This document shows, piece by piece, positions 13,126-19,980 of a stretch of 19,980 nucleotides of DNA. The number at the start of each line of letters is the position of its first letter. The stretch's first letter is position 1. The notes below the pieces were generated by a model, which was not told the DNA's origin, searched no databases, and saw nothing but the letters and a program-made list of their open reading frames with translations. The DNA is from Bacteroidetes bacterium UBA2234 (GTDB lineage: Bacteria > Bacteroidota > Bacteroidia > NS11-12g > UBA955), in NCBI GenBank assembly GCA_002347985.1, contig DDYM01000066.1:9353-29332 (forward strand). The letters are read 5' to 3'. The translations under genes were made by a program, and so were the position numbers.

Positions 13126-16100
13126 ATGAACTCTTTTGCTCGTTTAAATCGCATCATGGGTTGGGTGATGTTTGCCATCGCTCTAGCCGTGTACACCCTC
13201 ACCTTGGAACAAAGTGTGAGTCTTTGGGATTGTGGTGAATTCGCCAGTGCCGCTTACCGTTTGCAAGTTGTGCACCCGCCAGGGGCACCTTTGTTTTTGA
13301 TGGTGGGTAGGTTGTTCTCCTTGATGGCTTCATCGCCCGAAATGGTAGGCTTTTGGATCAACATGTTGAGCGCCGCAGCCAGTGCAGGTTGTGTGATGTT
13401 TACGTTTTGGATTACGACCTATTTCGCTGAGAGAATGGTTGATGATGATAACAAAAGTAAATTGTTGTTGGTGTTGGGGGCAGGAACTGTGGCCGCATTG
13501 ACAAATACATTTATCGATAGTTTTTGGTTCAGCGCCGTTGAATCTGAGGTTTACGCCATGAGTTCTTTCTTTACCGCTTTGACCTTCTGGGCAGTTTTGC
13601 GTTGGTGGAAAGAGGCGGACAATGCCGGTGCAGATCGTTGGATGGTGTTTATCGCCTTCATGATTGGTTTGGCTTTGGGAACACACATGTTGAACTTGTT
13701 GGTGATTCCAACCGTTTGTTTGGCCTATTATTTCCGCAAATTCCCTGTTACCCGCAATGGAATCATCCTTGCTTTGGGTGCTTCAGGATTGGCTTTGGGT
13801 TTTGTAATGAAGATCGTTTACCCAGGTATTCCTTGGTTGTTGGCTACGATGGATCGCATTTTTGTGAATGATTTTGGTCAGTCCTTCTATTCAGGTTCTG
13901 TTGCTGCCGTTGCATTGATTTTGGCTTTGTCGGCCTATTTGATGCACTACACCTACAAAACCGGTCGTCGCAACTGGAACGTCATTGTAATGGCTGCATT
14001 CTTTGTGGTGTTTGGATATTCTTCATACGCAATGGTTATCGTTCGTTCAATGGCAAATCCCGCGATCGACATGAACAATCCGGAGGATCCATATAAGTTC
14101 TACGGTTACATCACACGTGAGCAATATGGCGATCGTCCTTTGGTATATGGTCCTTACTTCAATGCCCCTGAGAGCGGATACAAAACCCTTGGGAAACGTC
14201 GTTTCAAAGGCAAAGACAAATACGAAGAGGGCGGAGATAACTTCGATTATACTTATCCAGAGGAGTACATGACGATTTTCCCTCGTATGGGTAAGAGCAA
14301 CAAACCCAATGACGCACGTGGATTCAGAGATTACGGAGGAATGACCGACGTTCAGAATCGCATCGATGAGTTAGAAGGCATGTCGCAACAGCGCGCTTTA
14401 ACGGCAGAAGAGTCAGACGAGTTGCAGTATTTAAAAATTGAGAAGCCGAGCTTTGGCAACAACTTGAAATATTTCTTCAGTTACCAGTTGAGATACATGT
14501 ATCTGCGTTATTTCATGTGGAATTTCGTAGGTCGTTTCAACGATCAGCAGGCGGTGATGGGCAATACCCGATTTGATGGTAACTGGTATAGTGGAATTCC
14601 TTTGGTTGACAATTTTGTGGTGGGTCCGAAGACAGGAATGCCGGATTATTATGTGAATCAAAAAGGCAAAAACGCGTACTTCTTCTTGCCATTGTTGCTG
14701 GGAATATTGGGCTTATTAACCCATTTGAAAAAGCGCAAATACGATTTTTGGTTGGTGATGACATTGTTCTTGTTTACGGGTGTATTGATCAACGTTTACA
14801 TGAATCAACCGCCATATGAGCCCCGGGAAAGGGATTATGCATTGGTTGGATCGTTTCAAACTTTCTGTATTTGGGTAGGTTTGGGTGTTTTGGCTTTGGC
14901 CGAGATGATTCGCAAATATTTGGGAAGCAAGAGTGCTTTGGCTGCGACTGCTGCATCGATTTTGTTGGTGCCAGTAAATATGGGATATCAGAACTGGGAT
15001 GATCACGATCGCAGTGGCAGAAGAATCGGTATCGACATGGCCAAGAACTTCTTGGAGCAACTTGAGCCCAATGCCGTGTTATTCTGTAATGGTGACAATG
15101 ATACATATCCTTTGTGGTATGCTCAAAACGTGGAAGGTATTCGTACAGACGTAAGAATTATCAACCAGAGTTTGTTGCCTACGGACTGGTACAGCAGCGT
15201 GTTGTTGGATAAGGTTTATGATTCTGAGCCTTTGCCATTGACACTTACAAAAGAAGATTTACAGACAGGTAGTTTTGAGGGCGGAATTGAAATTCAAGAT
15301 ATCGAAGGAAAGTCTTCTTTGTTGGATTTTGTTTTGAAGCAGGTGAAGGACGAGAATAAAAAAGGCGTTGAAAGAAATTATTTCAAGTCTAAGTCGATTT
15401 GGTTCCCGGTGGACCGTAAATCGGTGATTGCTTCGGGTTTTGTTCCTGCGAAGGATACAGCGGAGGTTGTGGATCGCATCGAAATCACTTTGGGTGGTAG
15501 TTACATTTCTAAAGGCGATTTGTTGGTGTTGGATTTGATCAATCAGAATGCGAAAACAGGTTGGAAGCGTCCGATTTATTTCACCAGCGTGAGTGGATAC
15601 GATTTTTACGATTTGAACAACTATTTGCAGTTGGAAGGTTTGGTTTACAAGTTTGTGCCAATCAAAGGTGGTGCAAGTTCACGTCAGCCATTGCGCGTGG
15701 CGGACTATAAGTTGTACAGCAATTTGGTGAAGAAATATAAGTACTATGGCATGAAGGAGAAGAAGAATTTCTACTTGGATGACAAAGCTGCTTATGTACC
15801 TGGTGATATGCAACAGATGTCGATGTTGCTTGCCCGCACTTACCTGAGTAAAATCAAAACGTATGAGCAATACAAGACTCAGATTGAGAAGGTAGGAATT
15901 GCTGCGGCACCAACGCCAGCGGGTTTCCGTTCTGTTGAAGAGTACATGCAACGCGAGGGAGATTCATTGAATGTTTATCGTGAGCGTGCCATTGAGGTAT
16001 TGAAGCATTGTTTGACAGAGATTCCGGAGACGGTTATGCCAATGAGAAAAGAGTACAAGGCGGATTATGGCATTACATTATTGGAATTGGGAGATTTTGA

Positions 16101-16341
16101 AACTGCGAAAAAGGTATTGGATATGGCAATTAAGGATTGCTTCCAGTACGGAACTTATTTTGCGAAGTGGGAGGATGAAATGTTTGGTGCGAGAGAGGTT
16201 CAAATGAGTCGTGATTTGATCAAGAATATTGTTGGTGAGTGCGAGCGTTTGGGCAAGAAAGATTGGGCTGAGGCCTACAAGAAGCAGACGGAATCGGTGG
16301 GGGTAAGTTATGAGAGTACGGACCGTGCTTCGGGCATGTAA
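13126..16341 (+). CDS. DUF2723 / GT117-type membrane glycosyltransferase
   Basis: The 1071-residue protein is a large polytopic membrane protein. The N-terminal DUF2723 signature is clear: a first membrane helix (about 10-27), then SLWDCGEFASAAYRLQ (32-47) with acidic Asp35 and Glu38, and HPPGAPLFLMVGRLF (50-64). More membrane helices follow, including about 518-535, 543-562 and 573-597. From about residue 640 the protein is largely soluble, opening with NGDNDTYPLWYAQN (655-668), another family hallmark, and ending in a helical, possibly TPR-like region. The family is related to eukaryotic TMEM260, a protein O-mannosyltransferase, and is a GT-C-type enzyme group that presumably glycosylates exported proteins using a lipid-linked sugar. 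This function is inferred; the acceptor is unknown. It lies between gltX and rlmB and is followed directly by a strong hairpin. Confidence 0.88.
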   Translation: MNSFARLNRIMGWVMFAIALAVYTLTLEQSVSLWDCGEFASAAYRLQVVHPPGAPLFLMVGRLFSLMASSPEMVGFWINMLSAAASAGCVMFTFWITTYFAERMVDDDNKSKLLLVLGAGTVAALTNTFIDSFWFSAVESEVYAMSSFFTALTFWAVLRWWKEADNAGADRWMVFIAFMIGLALGTHMLNLLVIPTVCLAYYFRKFPVTRNGIILALGASGLALGFVMKIVYPGIPWLLATMDRIFVNDFGQSFYSGSVAAVALILALSAYLMHYTYKTGRRNWNVIVMAAFFVVFGYSSYAMVIVRSMANPAIDMNNPEDPYKFYGYITREQYGDRPLVYGPYFNAPESGYKTLGKRRFKGKDKYEEGGDNFDYTYPEEYMTIFPRMGKSNKPNDARGFRDYGGMTDVQNRIDELEGMSQQRALTAEESDELQYLKIEKPSFGNNLKYFFSYQLRYMYLRYFMWNFVGRFNDQQAVMGNTRFDGNWYSGIPLVDNFVVGPKTGMPDYYVNQKGKNAYFFLPLLLGILGLLTHLKKRKYDFWLVMTLFLFTGVLINVYMNQPPYEPRERDYALVGSFQTFCIWVGLGVLALAEMIRKYLGSKSALAATAASILLVPVNMGYQNWDDHDRSGRRIGIDMAKNFLEQLEPNAVLFCNGDNDTYPLWYAQNVEGIRTDVRIINQSLLPTDWYSSVLLDKVYDSEPLPLTLTKEDLQTGSFEGGIEIQDIEGKSSLLDFVLKQVKDENKKGVERNYFKSKSIWFPVDRKSVIASGFVPAKDTAEVVDRIEITLGGSYISKGDLLVLDLINQNAKTGWKRPIYFTSVSGYDFYDLNNYLQLEGLVYKFVPIKGGASSRQPLRVADYKLYSNLVKKYKYYGMKEKKNFYLDDKAAYVPGDMQQMSMLLARTYLSKIKTYEQYKTQIEKVGIAAAPTPAGFRSVEEYMQREGDSLNVYRERAIEVLKHCLTEIPETVMPMRKEYKADYGITLLELGDFETAKKVLDMAIKDCFQYGTYFAKWEDEMFGAREVQMSRDLIKNIVGECERLGKKDWAEAYKKQTESVGVSYESTDRASGM

Positions 16342-16354
16342 TTAGAAAAAAATG

Positions 16355-16384
16355 GGTCCCGCCGCAGGCGGGACCTTTGCTTTT
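16355..16384 (+). terminator. Intrinsic terminator-like hairpin between the DUF2723 gene and rlmB
   Basis: GGTCCCGCC (16355-16363) and GGCGGGACC (16367-16375) form a perfect 9-bp GC-rich stem with a GCA loop, followed by TTTGCTTTT (16376-16384). It starts 14 bases after the stop of the membrane-protein gene and its T-rich tail directly touches the rlmB ATG at 16385. It probably terminates the upstream transcript; the interrupted T tract may allow some readthrough into rlmB. Confidence 0.8.
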
Positions 16385-17140
16385 ATGGAATTTAGAAAAA
16401 AAGAAAAAGACGCATTTGTGTATGGGATTCATCCCGTATTGGAGGCGTTGCAATCGGGTAGAACGGTTGATAAAGTTTGGCTGCAAGAAGGTGTTTTGCA
16501 AGGTCAATTGAAGGACTTATTGCCAATTTTTCGCTCCAAGAATATCATTTGGAAGCAAGTGCCATTGGCCAAATTGAATACCCTGGTAAAAGGCAATCAC
16601 CAAGGGGTGGTTATTTCGGTGAGTGCTGTTGATTTTGCGGATCTTGATACAGTGGTAGCGGGGGCATTTGAAGCGGGTGAAGATCCATTTATCTTGATCT
16701 TGGATGGTGTAACTGATGTGAGGAATTTTGGTGCCATCGCCAGAACTGCTGCTTGTGCTGGTGCACACGGAATATTGGTGCCTGAGAAAGGTTCCGCACC
16801 GTTGAGCGCCGATGCAGTGAGGACTTCTGCGGGTGCATTGATGAAGATTCCTGTTTGTAGAACTCAATCGCTCTATGGAAGTATCAAAATGCTAAAAAAC
16901 AGCGGGGTAAAAATTGTGGGTGCAACAGAAAAAACGTCTGAAGCGTTGTTTGATGCCGACTTAACCGGTCCAATTGCCATCGTGATGGGAGATGAAGAAA
17001 CGGGATTGAGCATTGATACTTGGAAGCTCTGTGATGCACATGTGAAAATACCACTTTCTGCCAAAGGCGTAGGTTCATTGAACGTATCTGTGGCTGCCGG
17101 AGTAATCACTTACGAAGTCGTTCGTCAGCGCGCCAAATAA
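16385..17140 (+). CDS. rlmB: 23S rRNA 2'-O-methyltransferase of the SpoU/TrmH family (RlmB-like)
   Basis: The 251-residue protein has the two-part layout of RlmB: an N-terminal substrate-binding domain (VYGIHPVLEAL, about 8-80) and a SPOUT methyltransferase domain. The three SpoU motifs are present: NFGAIARTA, VMGDEETGLS and IPLSAKGVGSLNVSVAAG. Such enzymes use S-adenosylmethionine to methylate a ribose in rRNA or tRNA; the closest named function is 23S rRNA guanosine-2251, although other TrmH relatives cannot be ruled out. I use the ATG at 16385, because the in-frame ATG at 16352 would place its first codons inside the terminator hairpin and yield a Gly/Ala-rich extension the family lacks. 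There is no recognisable promoter between the hairpin and the ATG. The next gene has its own promoter 25 bases after this stop. Confidence 0.9.
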   Translation: MEFRKKEKDAFVYGIHPVLEALQSGRTVDKVWLQEGVLQGQLKDLLPIFRSKNIIWKQVPLAKLNTLVKGNHQGVVISVSAVDFADLDTVVAGAFEAGEDPFILILDGVTDVRNFGAIARTAACAGAHGILVPEKGSAPLSADAVRTSAGALMKIPVCRTQSLYGSIKMLKNSGVKIVGATEKTSEALFDADLTGPIAIVMGDEETGLSIDTWKLCDAHVKIPLSAKGVGSLNVSVAAGVITYEVVRQRAK

Positions 17141-17144
17141 TTGA

Positions 17145-17173
17145 TTGTCAGGAAATAAATTCTACTAATTTTG
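17145..17173 (+). promoter_or_regulatory. Promoter of the nucleotide-sugar operon, near-leaderless
   Basis: TTG (17145-17147), an 18-base spacer and a perfect TAATTTTG (17166-17173) precede the ATG at 17182 by 8 bases. This is likely the promoter for the aminotransferase, ugd and the following gene, which are joined by a 5-base gap and a 4-base overlap. Confidence 0.7.
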
Positions 17174-17181
17174 CCGGAGTT

Positions 17182-18306
17182 ATGCGTAGCATAAAAATGG
17201 TTGACCTCCAAGCGCAGTATGCCCGTTTATCGTCTGAAATTGATCAGGCCATGAAAGAGGTACTATTGCAAGGAGATTTCATTCAGGGGTCGGCCGTAAA
17301 ACAATTGGAATCTGCGCTTTCGGAGCGATACCAAGTAAAACATGTAATTTCTTGTGCCAATGGGACCGATGCCTTGCAATTGGCATTTATGGCTTTGGAT
17401 TTACCCAAGGGTTCGGAAATAATCACCCCAGCATTTTCATATGCTGCATTGGCGGAAGTACTTTTATTGCTGGAGTTAAAACCCGTGTTTGTAGAGGTAG
17501 ACCCTTCCACTTTTTTACTCGATGTTTCTCTGGTTGAAGCGTTGATTACTGAAAACACAAGGGCGATTGCCCCAGTTCATTTATATGGACAGATGGTTTC
17601 TATGGAACCACTATTGGCCTTGGCAAAGAAGCACAATTTGTTCGTTGTTGAAGACGCCGCGCAGGCAATTGGTTCACAATATTGTACTCCGGGGGAACAT
17701 GGATTTGCCGGGACGATGGGACATATAGGCACCACTTCTTTCTTTCCGAGCAAGAATTTGGGTTGCTTTGGCGATGGTGGTGCAATTTTCACAAATGATG
17801 ATGATTTAGCTCAGCGATTGCGTAGCATGGCAAATCACGGACAGACTGTTAAGTACCAACACGATGTTCTCGGTTTGAATTCTCGATTAGATACCTTGCA
17901 GGCTGCGATACTCATGGCAAAATTGCCGCATTTGCATGATTTTGAAAAATCTAGGAGAGCCGTTGCTGCACGATACGATGAAGCGTTGTCTGCTTTGGAT
18001 GGGTTGAAAATTCCAGACAGAACGGTAGACAGTTCTCATGTTTTTCATCAATACACGATTACATGTGAAACGGCTGCGATGCGAAATGCGTTGAAGAAGT
18101 ATCTTGCTGAGCACGAAATACCCTCCATGATTTATTATCCGAGGCCTTTATATTTGCAGACGGCCTATCAACAGGTTGTTAATCTCCCCATTTCAGAAGA
18201 CCTTTGCAACCGTGTTCTCAGTTTGCCCATTTGTCCAGAATTGGACCCTGAGCAACAAGATTACATCATACATAATATACAAAATTTTATCCAAAAATCC
18301 CAATAA
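17182..18306 (+). CDS. DegT/DnrJ/EryC1-family sugar aminotransferase
   Basis: This 374-residue PLP enzyme belongs to the DegT/DnrJ/EryC1/StrS family. MVDLQAQYARL (6-16), GDFIQGSAVKQLE (31-43) and ISCANGTDALQLAF (56-69) open the domain; VEDAAQAIGSQY (156-167) holds Asp158, which binds the PLP ring nitrogen, and SFFPSKNLGCFGDGG (186-200) holds the PLP lysine, Lys191. Such enzymes transfer an amino group, normally from glutamate, to a keto sugar attached to a nucleotide. The sequence style is close to WbpE/WlbC-type enzymes that aminate UDP-3-keto-GlcNAcA, but the exact substrate is not certain. It is the first gene of an operon with ugd. An alternative start at Met6 (17197) is possible; the promoter position favours 17182 slightly. 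Confidence 0.9.
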   Translation: MRSIKMVDLQAQYARLSSEIDQAMKEVLLQGDFIQGSAVKQLESALSERYQVKHVISCANGTDALQLAFMALDLPKGSEIITPAFSYAALAEVLLLLELKPVFVEVDPSTFLLDVSLVEALITENTRAIAPVHLYGQMVSMEPLLALAKKHNLFVVEDAAQAIGSQYCTPGEHGFAGTMGHIGTTSFFPSKNLGCFGDGGAIFTNDDDLAQRLRSMANHGQTVKYQHDVLGLNSRLDTLQAAILMAKLPHLHDFEKSRRAVAARYDEALSALDGLKIPDRTVDSSHVFHQYTITCETAAMRNALKKYLAEHEIPSMIYYPRPLYLQTAYQQVVNLPISEDLCNRVLSLPICPELDPEQQDYIIHNIQNFIQKSQ

Positions 18307-18311
18307 ATCGA

Positions 18312-19619
18312 ATGAAAGTAGCAGTAGTAGGAACCGGTTATGTAGGTTTGGTGAGCGGAACTTGTTTCGCGGAAACCGGCAACGACGTGATTTGTGTTGA
18401 CATTGATCAGCGCAAAGTTGACATGTTAAGCGGTGGTCAAATCACCATTTTCGAGCCAGGACTAGAAATTCTGTTTAAGCGTAATTTGAAGGAAGGTCGT
18501 TTGAGTTTTACAAACAGCTTGGAAGACGCCATCAAGGATGCGCAGGTGATCTTTTTGGCATTGCCAACCCCTCCCGGAGAAGGTGGTGCTGCGGATTTGA
18601 AATATGTTTTGGGCGTGGCTGATCATCTGGGTAAGATCATGACCGATTACAAAGTCATTGTAGACAAGAGCACAGTGCCGGTGGGTACTGCTGATAAGGT
18701 GGAGGCAGCCATTCGTGCCAACTATAGCGGTGAATTTGATGTAGTAAGCAATCCTGAGTTTTTGCGTGAAGGTGTTGCCGTGGATGATTTCATGAAGCCT
18801 GATCGCGTGGTGATTGGTGCCAAGAATCAACGGGCTTTTGATGTAATGGACGAATTGTATGCTCCTTATGTCCGTCAGGGCAACCCAGTGATGCACATGG
18901 ATACGCGCAGTGCGGAGTTAACCAAATATGCGGCCAACAGTTTCTTGGCAACCAAGATTTCATTCATGAACGAAATTGCGCGTTTGTGTGAGTTGTTGGG
19001 TGCGGATGTTGACATGGTGCGCAAGGGTGTAGGCAGCGACGATCGTATCGGAAAGCGCTTTTTGTTCCCTGGCATTGGATATGGTGGAAGTTGTTTCCCC
19101 AAGGATGTGCAAGCATTGGTGCACAGTGCTGCAGAAGTGAATTACGATTTCAAAATTTTGAAGGCGGTTGAGGAAGTGAATTACGATCAGAAAAAGGCTT
19201 TGTTGCCAAAGATCGATGCGCATTACGGCGATATCAAAGGCAAAACCGTGGCAATGTGGGGATTGGCTTTTAAGCCGAATACCGATGACATCCGTGAGGC
19301 TCCAGCGTTGGAAATGATTGATGCATTGTTGCAAAGAGGTGCAAAGGTTCAATGTTACGATCCAGAGGCGATGCCAAATGTGCAGCGTATTTTGGGTGAT
19401 AGCGTGGTTTTCTCTGAGAAAATGTATTCCGCTTTGGAGGGTGCAGATTTCTTAGTGATCGCTACTGAATGGCCTGAGTTTAGAACTCCAGATTTTGCCA
19501 AGTTAGACAGTTTATTGGCTGAAAAAGTGATCTTCGATGGTCGCAATGTTTTCGAAATGGAAACCATGCGCAAACATGGTTATACATATTATAGTATCGG
19601 TCGTAAAGACATCAAATGA
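18312..19619 (+). CDS. ugd: UDP-glucose 6-dehydrogenase
   Basis: The 435-residue enzyme oxidises UDP-glucose to UDP-glucuronate with two NAD. The NAD-binding GTGYVGL (7-13) starts the Rossmann domain; [10 protein letters not shown] and NPEFLREG are family blocks; the central dimer-forming helix contains [20 protein letters not shown]; the catalytic cysteine is Cys261 in [10 protein letters not shown]. The C-terminal nucleotide-binding domain ([20 protein letters not shown]) is complete. Length is typical. It starts 5 bases after the aminotransferase stop, and its stop codon overlaps the start of the next gene (ATGA), so the three are translationally close. UDP-glucuronate is a precursor for surface polysaccharides and the substrate of the next enzyme. 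Distinction from UDP-N-acetylhexosamine dehydrogenases is by overall resemblance, so substrate certainty is good but not absolute. Confidence 0.93.
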   Translation: MKVAVVGTGYVGLVSGTCFAETGNDVICVDIDQRKVDMLSGGQITIFEPGLEILFKRNLKEGRLSFTNSLEDAIKDAQVIFLALPTPPGEGGAADLKYVLGVADHLGKIMTDYKVIVDKSTVPVGTADKVEAAIRANYSGEFDVVSNPEFLREGVAVDDFMKPDRVVIGAKNQRAFDVMDELYAPYVRQGNPVMHMDTRSAELTKYAANSFLATKISFMNEIARLCELLGADVDMVRKGVGSDDRIGKRFLFPGIGYGGSCFPKDVQALVHSAAEVNYDFKILKAVEEVNYDQKKALLPKIDAHYGDIKGKTVAMWGLAFKPNTDDIREAPALEMIDALLQRGAKVQCYDPEAMPNVQRILGDSVVFSEKMYSALEGADFLVIATEWPEFRTPDFAKLDSLLAEKVIFDGRNVFEMETMRKHGYTYYSIGRKDIK

Positions 19620-19980
19620 AAAGAGAACGAGTTTTAATAACAGGCGCCGCCGGCTTTTTAGGAAGTCATTTGTGTGAGCGATTCATAAAGGAAGGTTACC
19701 ATGTGATTGGGATGGACAATCTCATTACGGGCGACTTGAGAAACATCGAACATTTGTTTCCTTTGGAGCAATTTGAGTTTCACAACCACGACGTGAGCAA
19801 GTTTGTGCATGTAGCGGGAGACTTGAAATACATCCTCCATTTTGCTTCACCCGCATCGCCTATTGATTATTTGAAAATACCCATCCAAACATTAAAAGTT
19901 GGTTCGTTGGGAACCCATAATTTGTTGGGTCTTGCGATGGCAAAGAAGGCTAGGATTTTGGTTGCGAGTACTTCAGAAGT
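19616..19980 (+). CDS. UDP-glucuronate decarboxylase (UDP-xylose synthase type), N-terminal part
   Basis: The frame begins at an ATG overlapping the ugd stop (ATGA) and runs 121 codons to the window edge without a stop. It is an extended short-chain dehydrogenase: [19 protein letters not shown] (5-23) is the NAD-binding glycine motif, [15 protein letters not shown] (33-47) follows, and [19 protein letters not shown] is characteristic of UDP-glucuronate decarboxylases, followed by [12 protein letters not shown] and ASTSEV, where the catalytic Ser region starts. The catalytic Tyr-x-x-x-Lys lies beyond the edge. This enzyme converts UDP-glucuronate to UDP-xylose, so with Ugd it makes a two-step route from UDP-glucose. 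Related dTDP-glucose dehydratases or epimerases are less likely given the HFASPASP block and the ugd neighbour. Confidence 0.88.
   Translation, partial: MKRERVLITGAAGFLGSHLCERFIKEGYHVIGMDNLITGDLRNIEHLFPLEQFEFHNHDVSKFVHVAGDLKYILHFASPASPIDYLKIPIQTLKVGSLGTHNLLGLAMAKKARILVASTSE

Noticed and set aside
16352..16384. Upstream ATG for rlmB giving 11 extra residues
   Set aside because: These codons are the terminator hairpin itself and encode a Gly/Ala run not expected in the family.
1..19980. Search for tRNA genes, rRNA, CRISPR arrays, insertion sequences, toxin-antitoxin or phage genes
   Set aside because: Intergenic gaps are short (largest 1674-1889), and none contains a cloverleaf, direct-repeat array, transposase fragment or terminal inverted repeats.

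Overview
This window looks like the chromosome of a member of the Bacteroidota. Four things point that way: a secreted hydrolase ending in a type IX secretion (T9SS) sorting domain, a TonB-dependent receptor, a DUF2723 (GT117-type) membrane glycosyltransferase, and Bacteroidota-style promoters (TTG about 17-22 bases before TAnnTTTG) without Shine-Dalgarno leaders. No rRNA, tRNA, CRISPR array, insertion sequence or phage gene is visible. Fourteen protein genes cover almost everything; the largest gap is about 216 bases.

Layout. (1) 1-1673, minus strand: an AT-rich pair, an unrecognised lipoprotein cut by the left edge and a second unrecognised lipoprotein whose C-terminal half looks like an outer-membrane beta-barrel. 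A perfect GC-rich hairpin terminator at 1786-1824 separates them from the next unit. (2) 1890-6120, minus strand: a TonB-dependent receptor followed by a T9SS-exported alpha/beta-hydrolase with its own promoter. The hydrolase has glycine where the catalytic serine is expected. (3) 6237-8743: a fused alpha-beta E1 of a 2-oxoacid dehydrogenase, convergent with a small GreA/GreB-like protein; their stop codons overlap in one TTAA. (4) 8822-10998, plus strand: ribBA (riboflavin precursors) followed by a flavin reductase family protein. (5) 11038-13061: yqeY and gltX, divergent from nearly touching promoters. (6) 13126-17140: the large DUF2723 membrane protein, an intrinsic-terminator-like hairpin, then rlmB (23S rRNA 2'-O-methyltransferase). 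(7) 17182-19980: a DegT-type sugar aminotransferase, ugd, and the start of a UDP-glucuronate decarboxylase, packed as one operon and probably the entrance to a surface-polysaccharide locus running off the right edge.

Most genes are conserved housekeeping functions. The most noteworthy signal is regulatory: at several transcription-unit starts the TAnnTTTG -7 element lies only 4-10 bases before the ATG, which predicts leaderless or almost leaderless mRNAs. I do not see a clearly new multi-gene system; the best candidates for novelty are the left-edge lipoprotein/barrel pair and the serine-less T9SS hydrolase.
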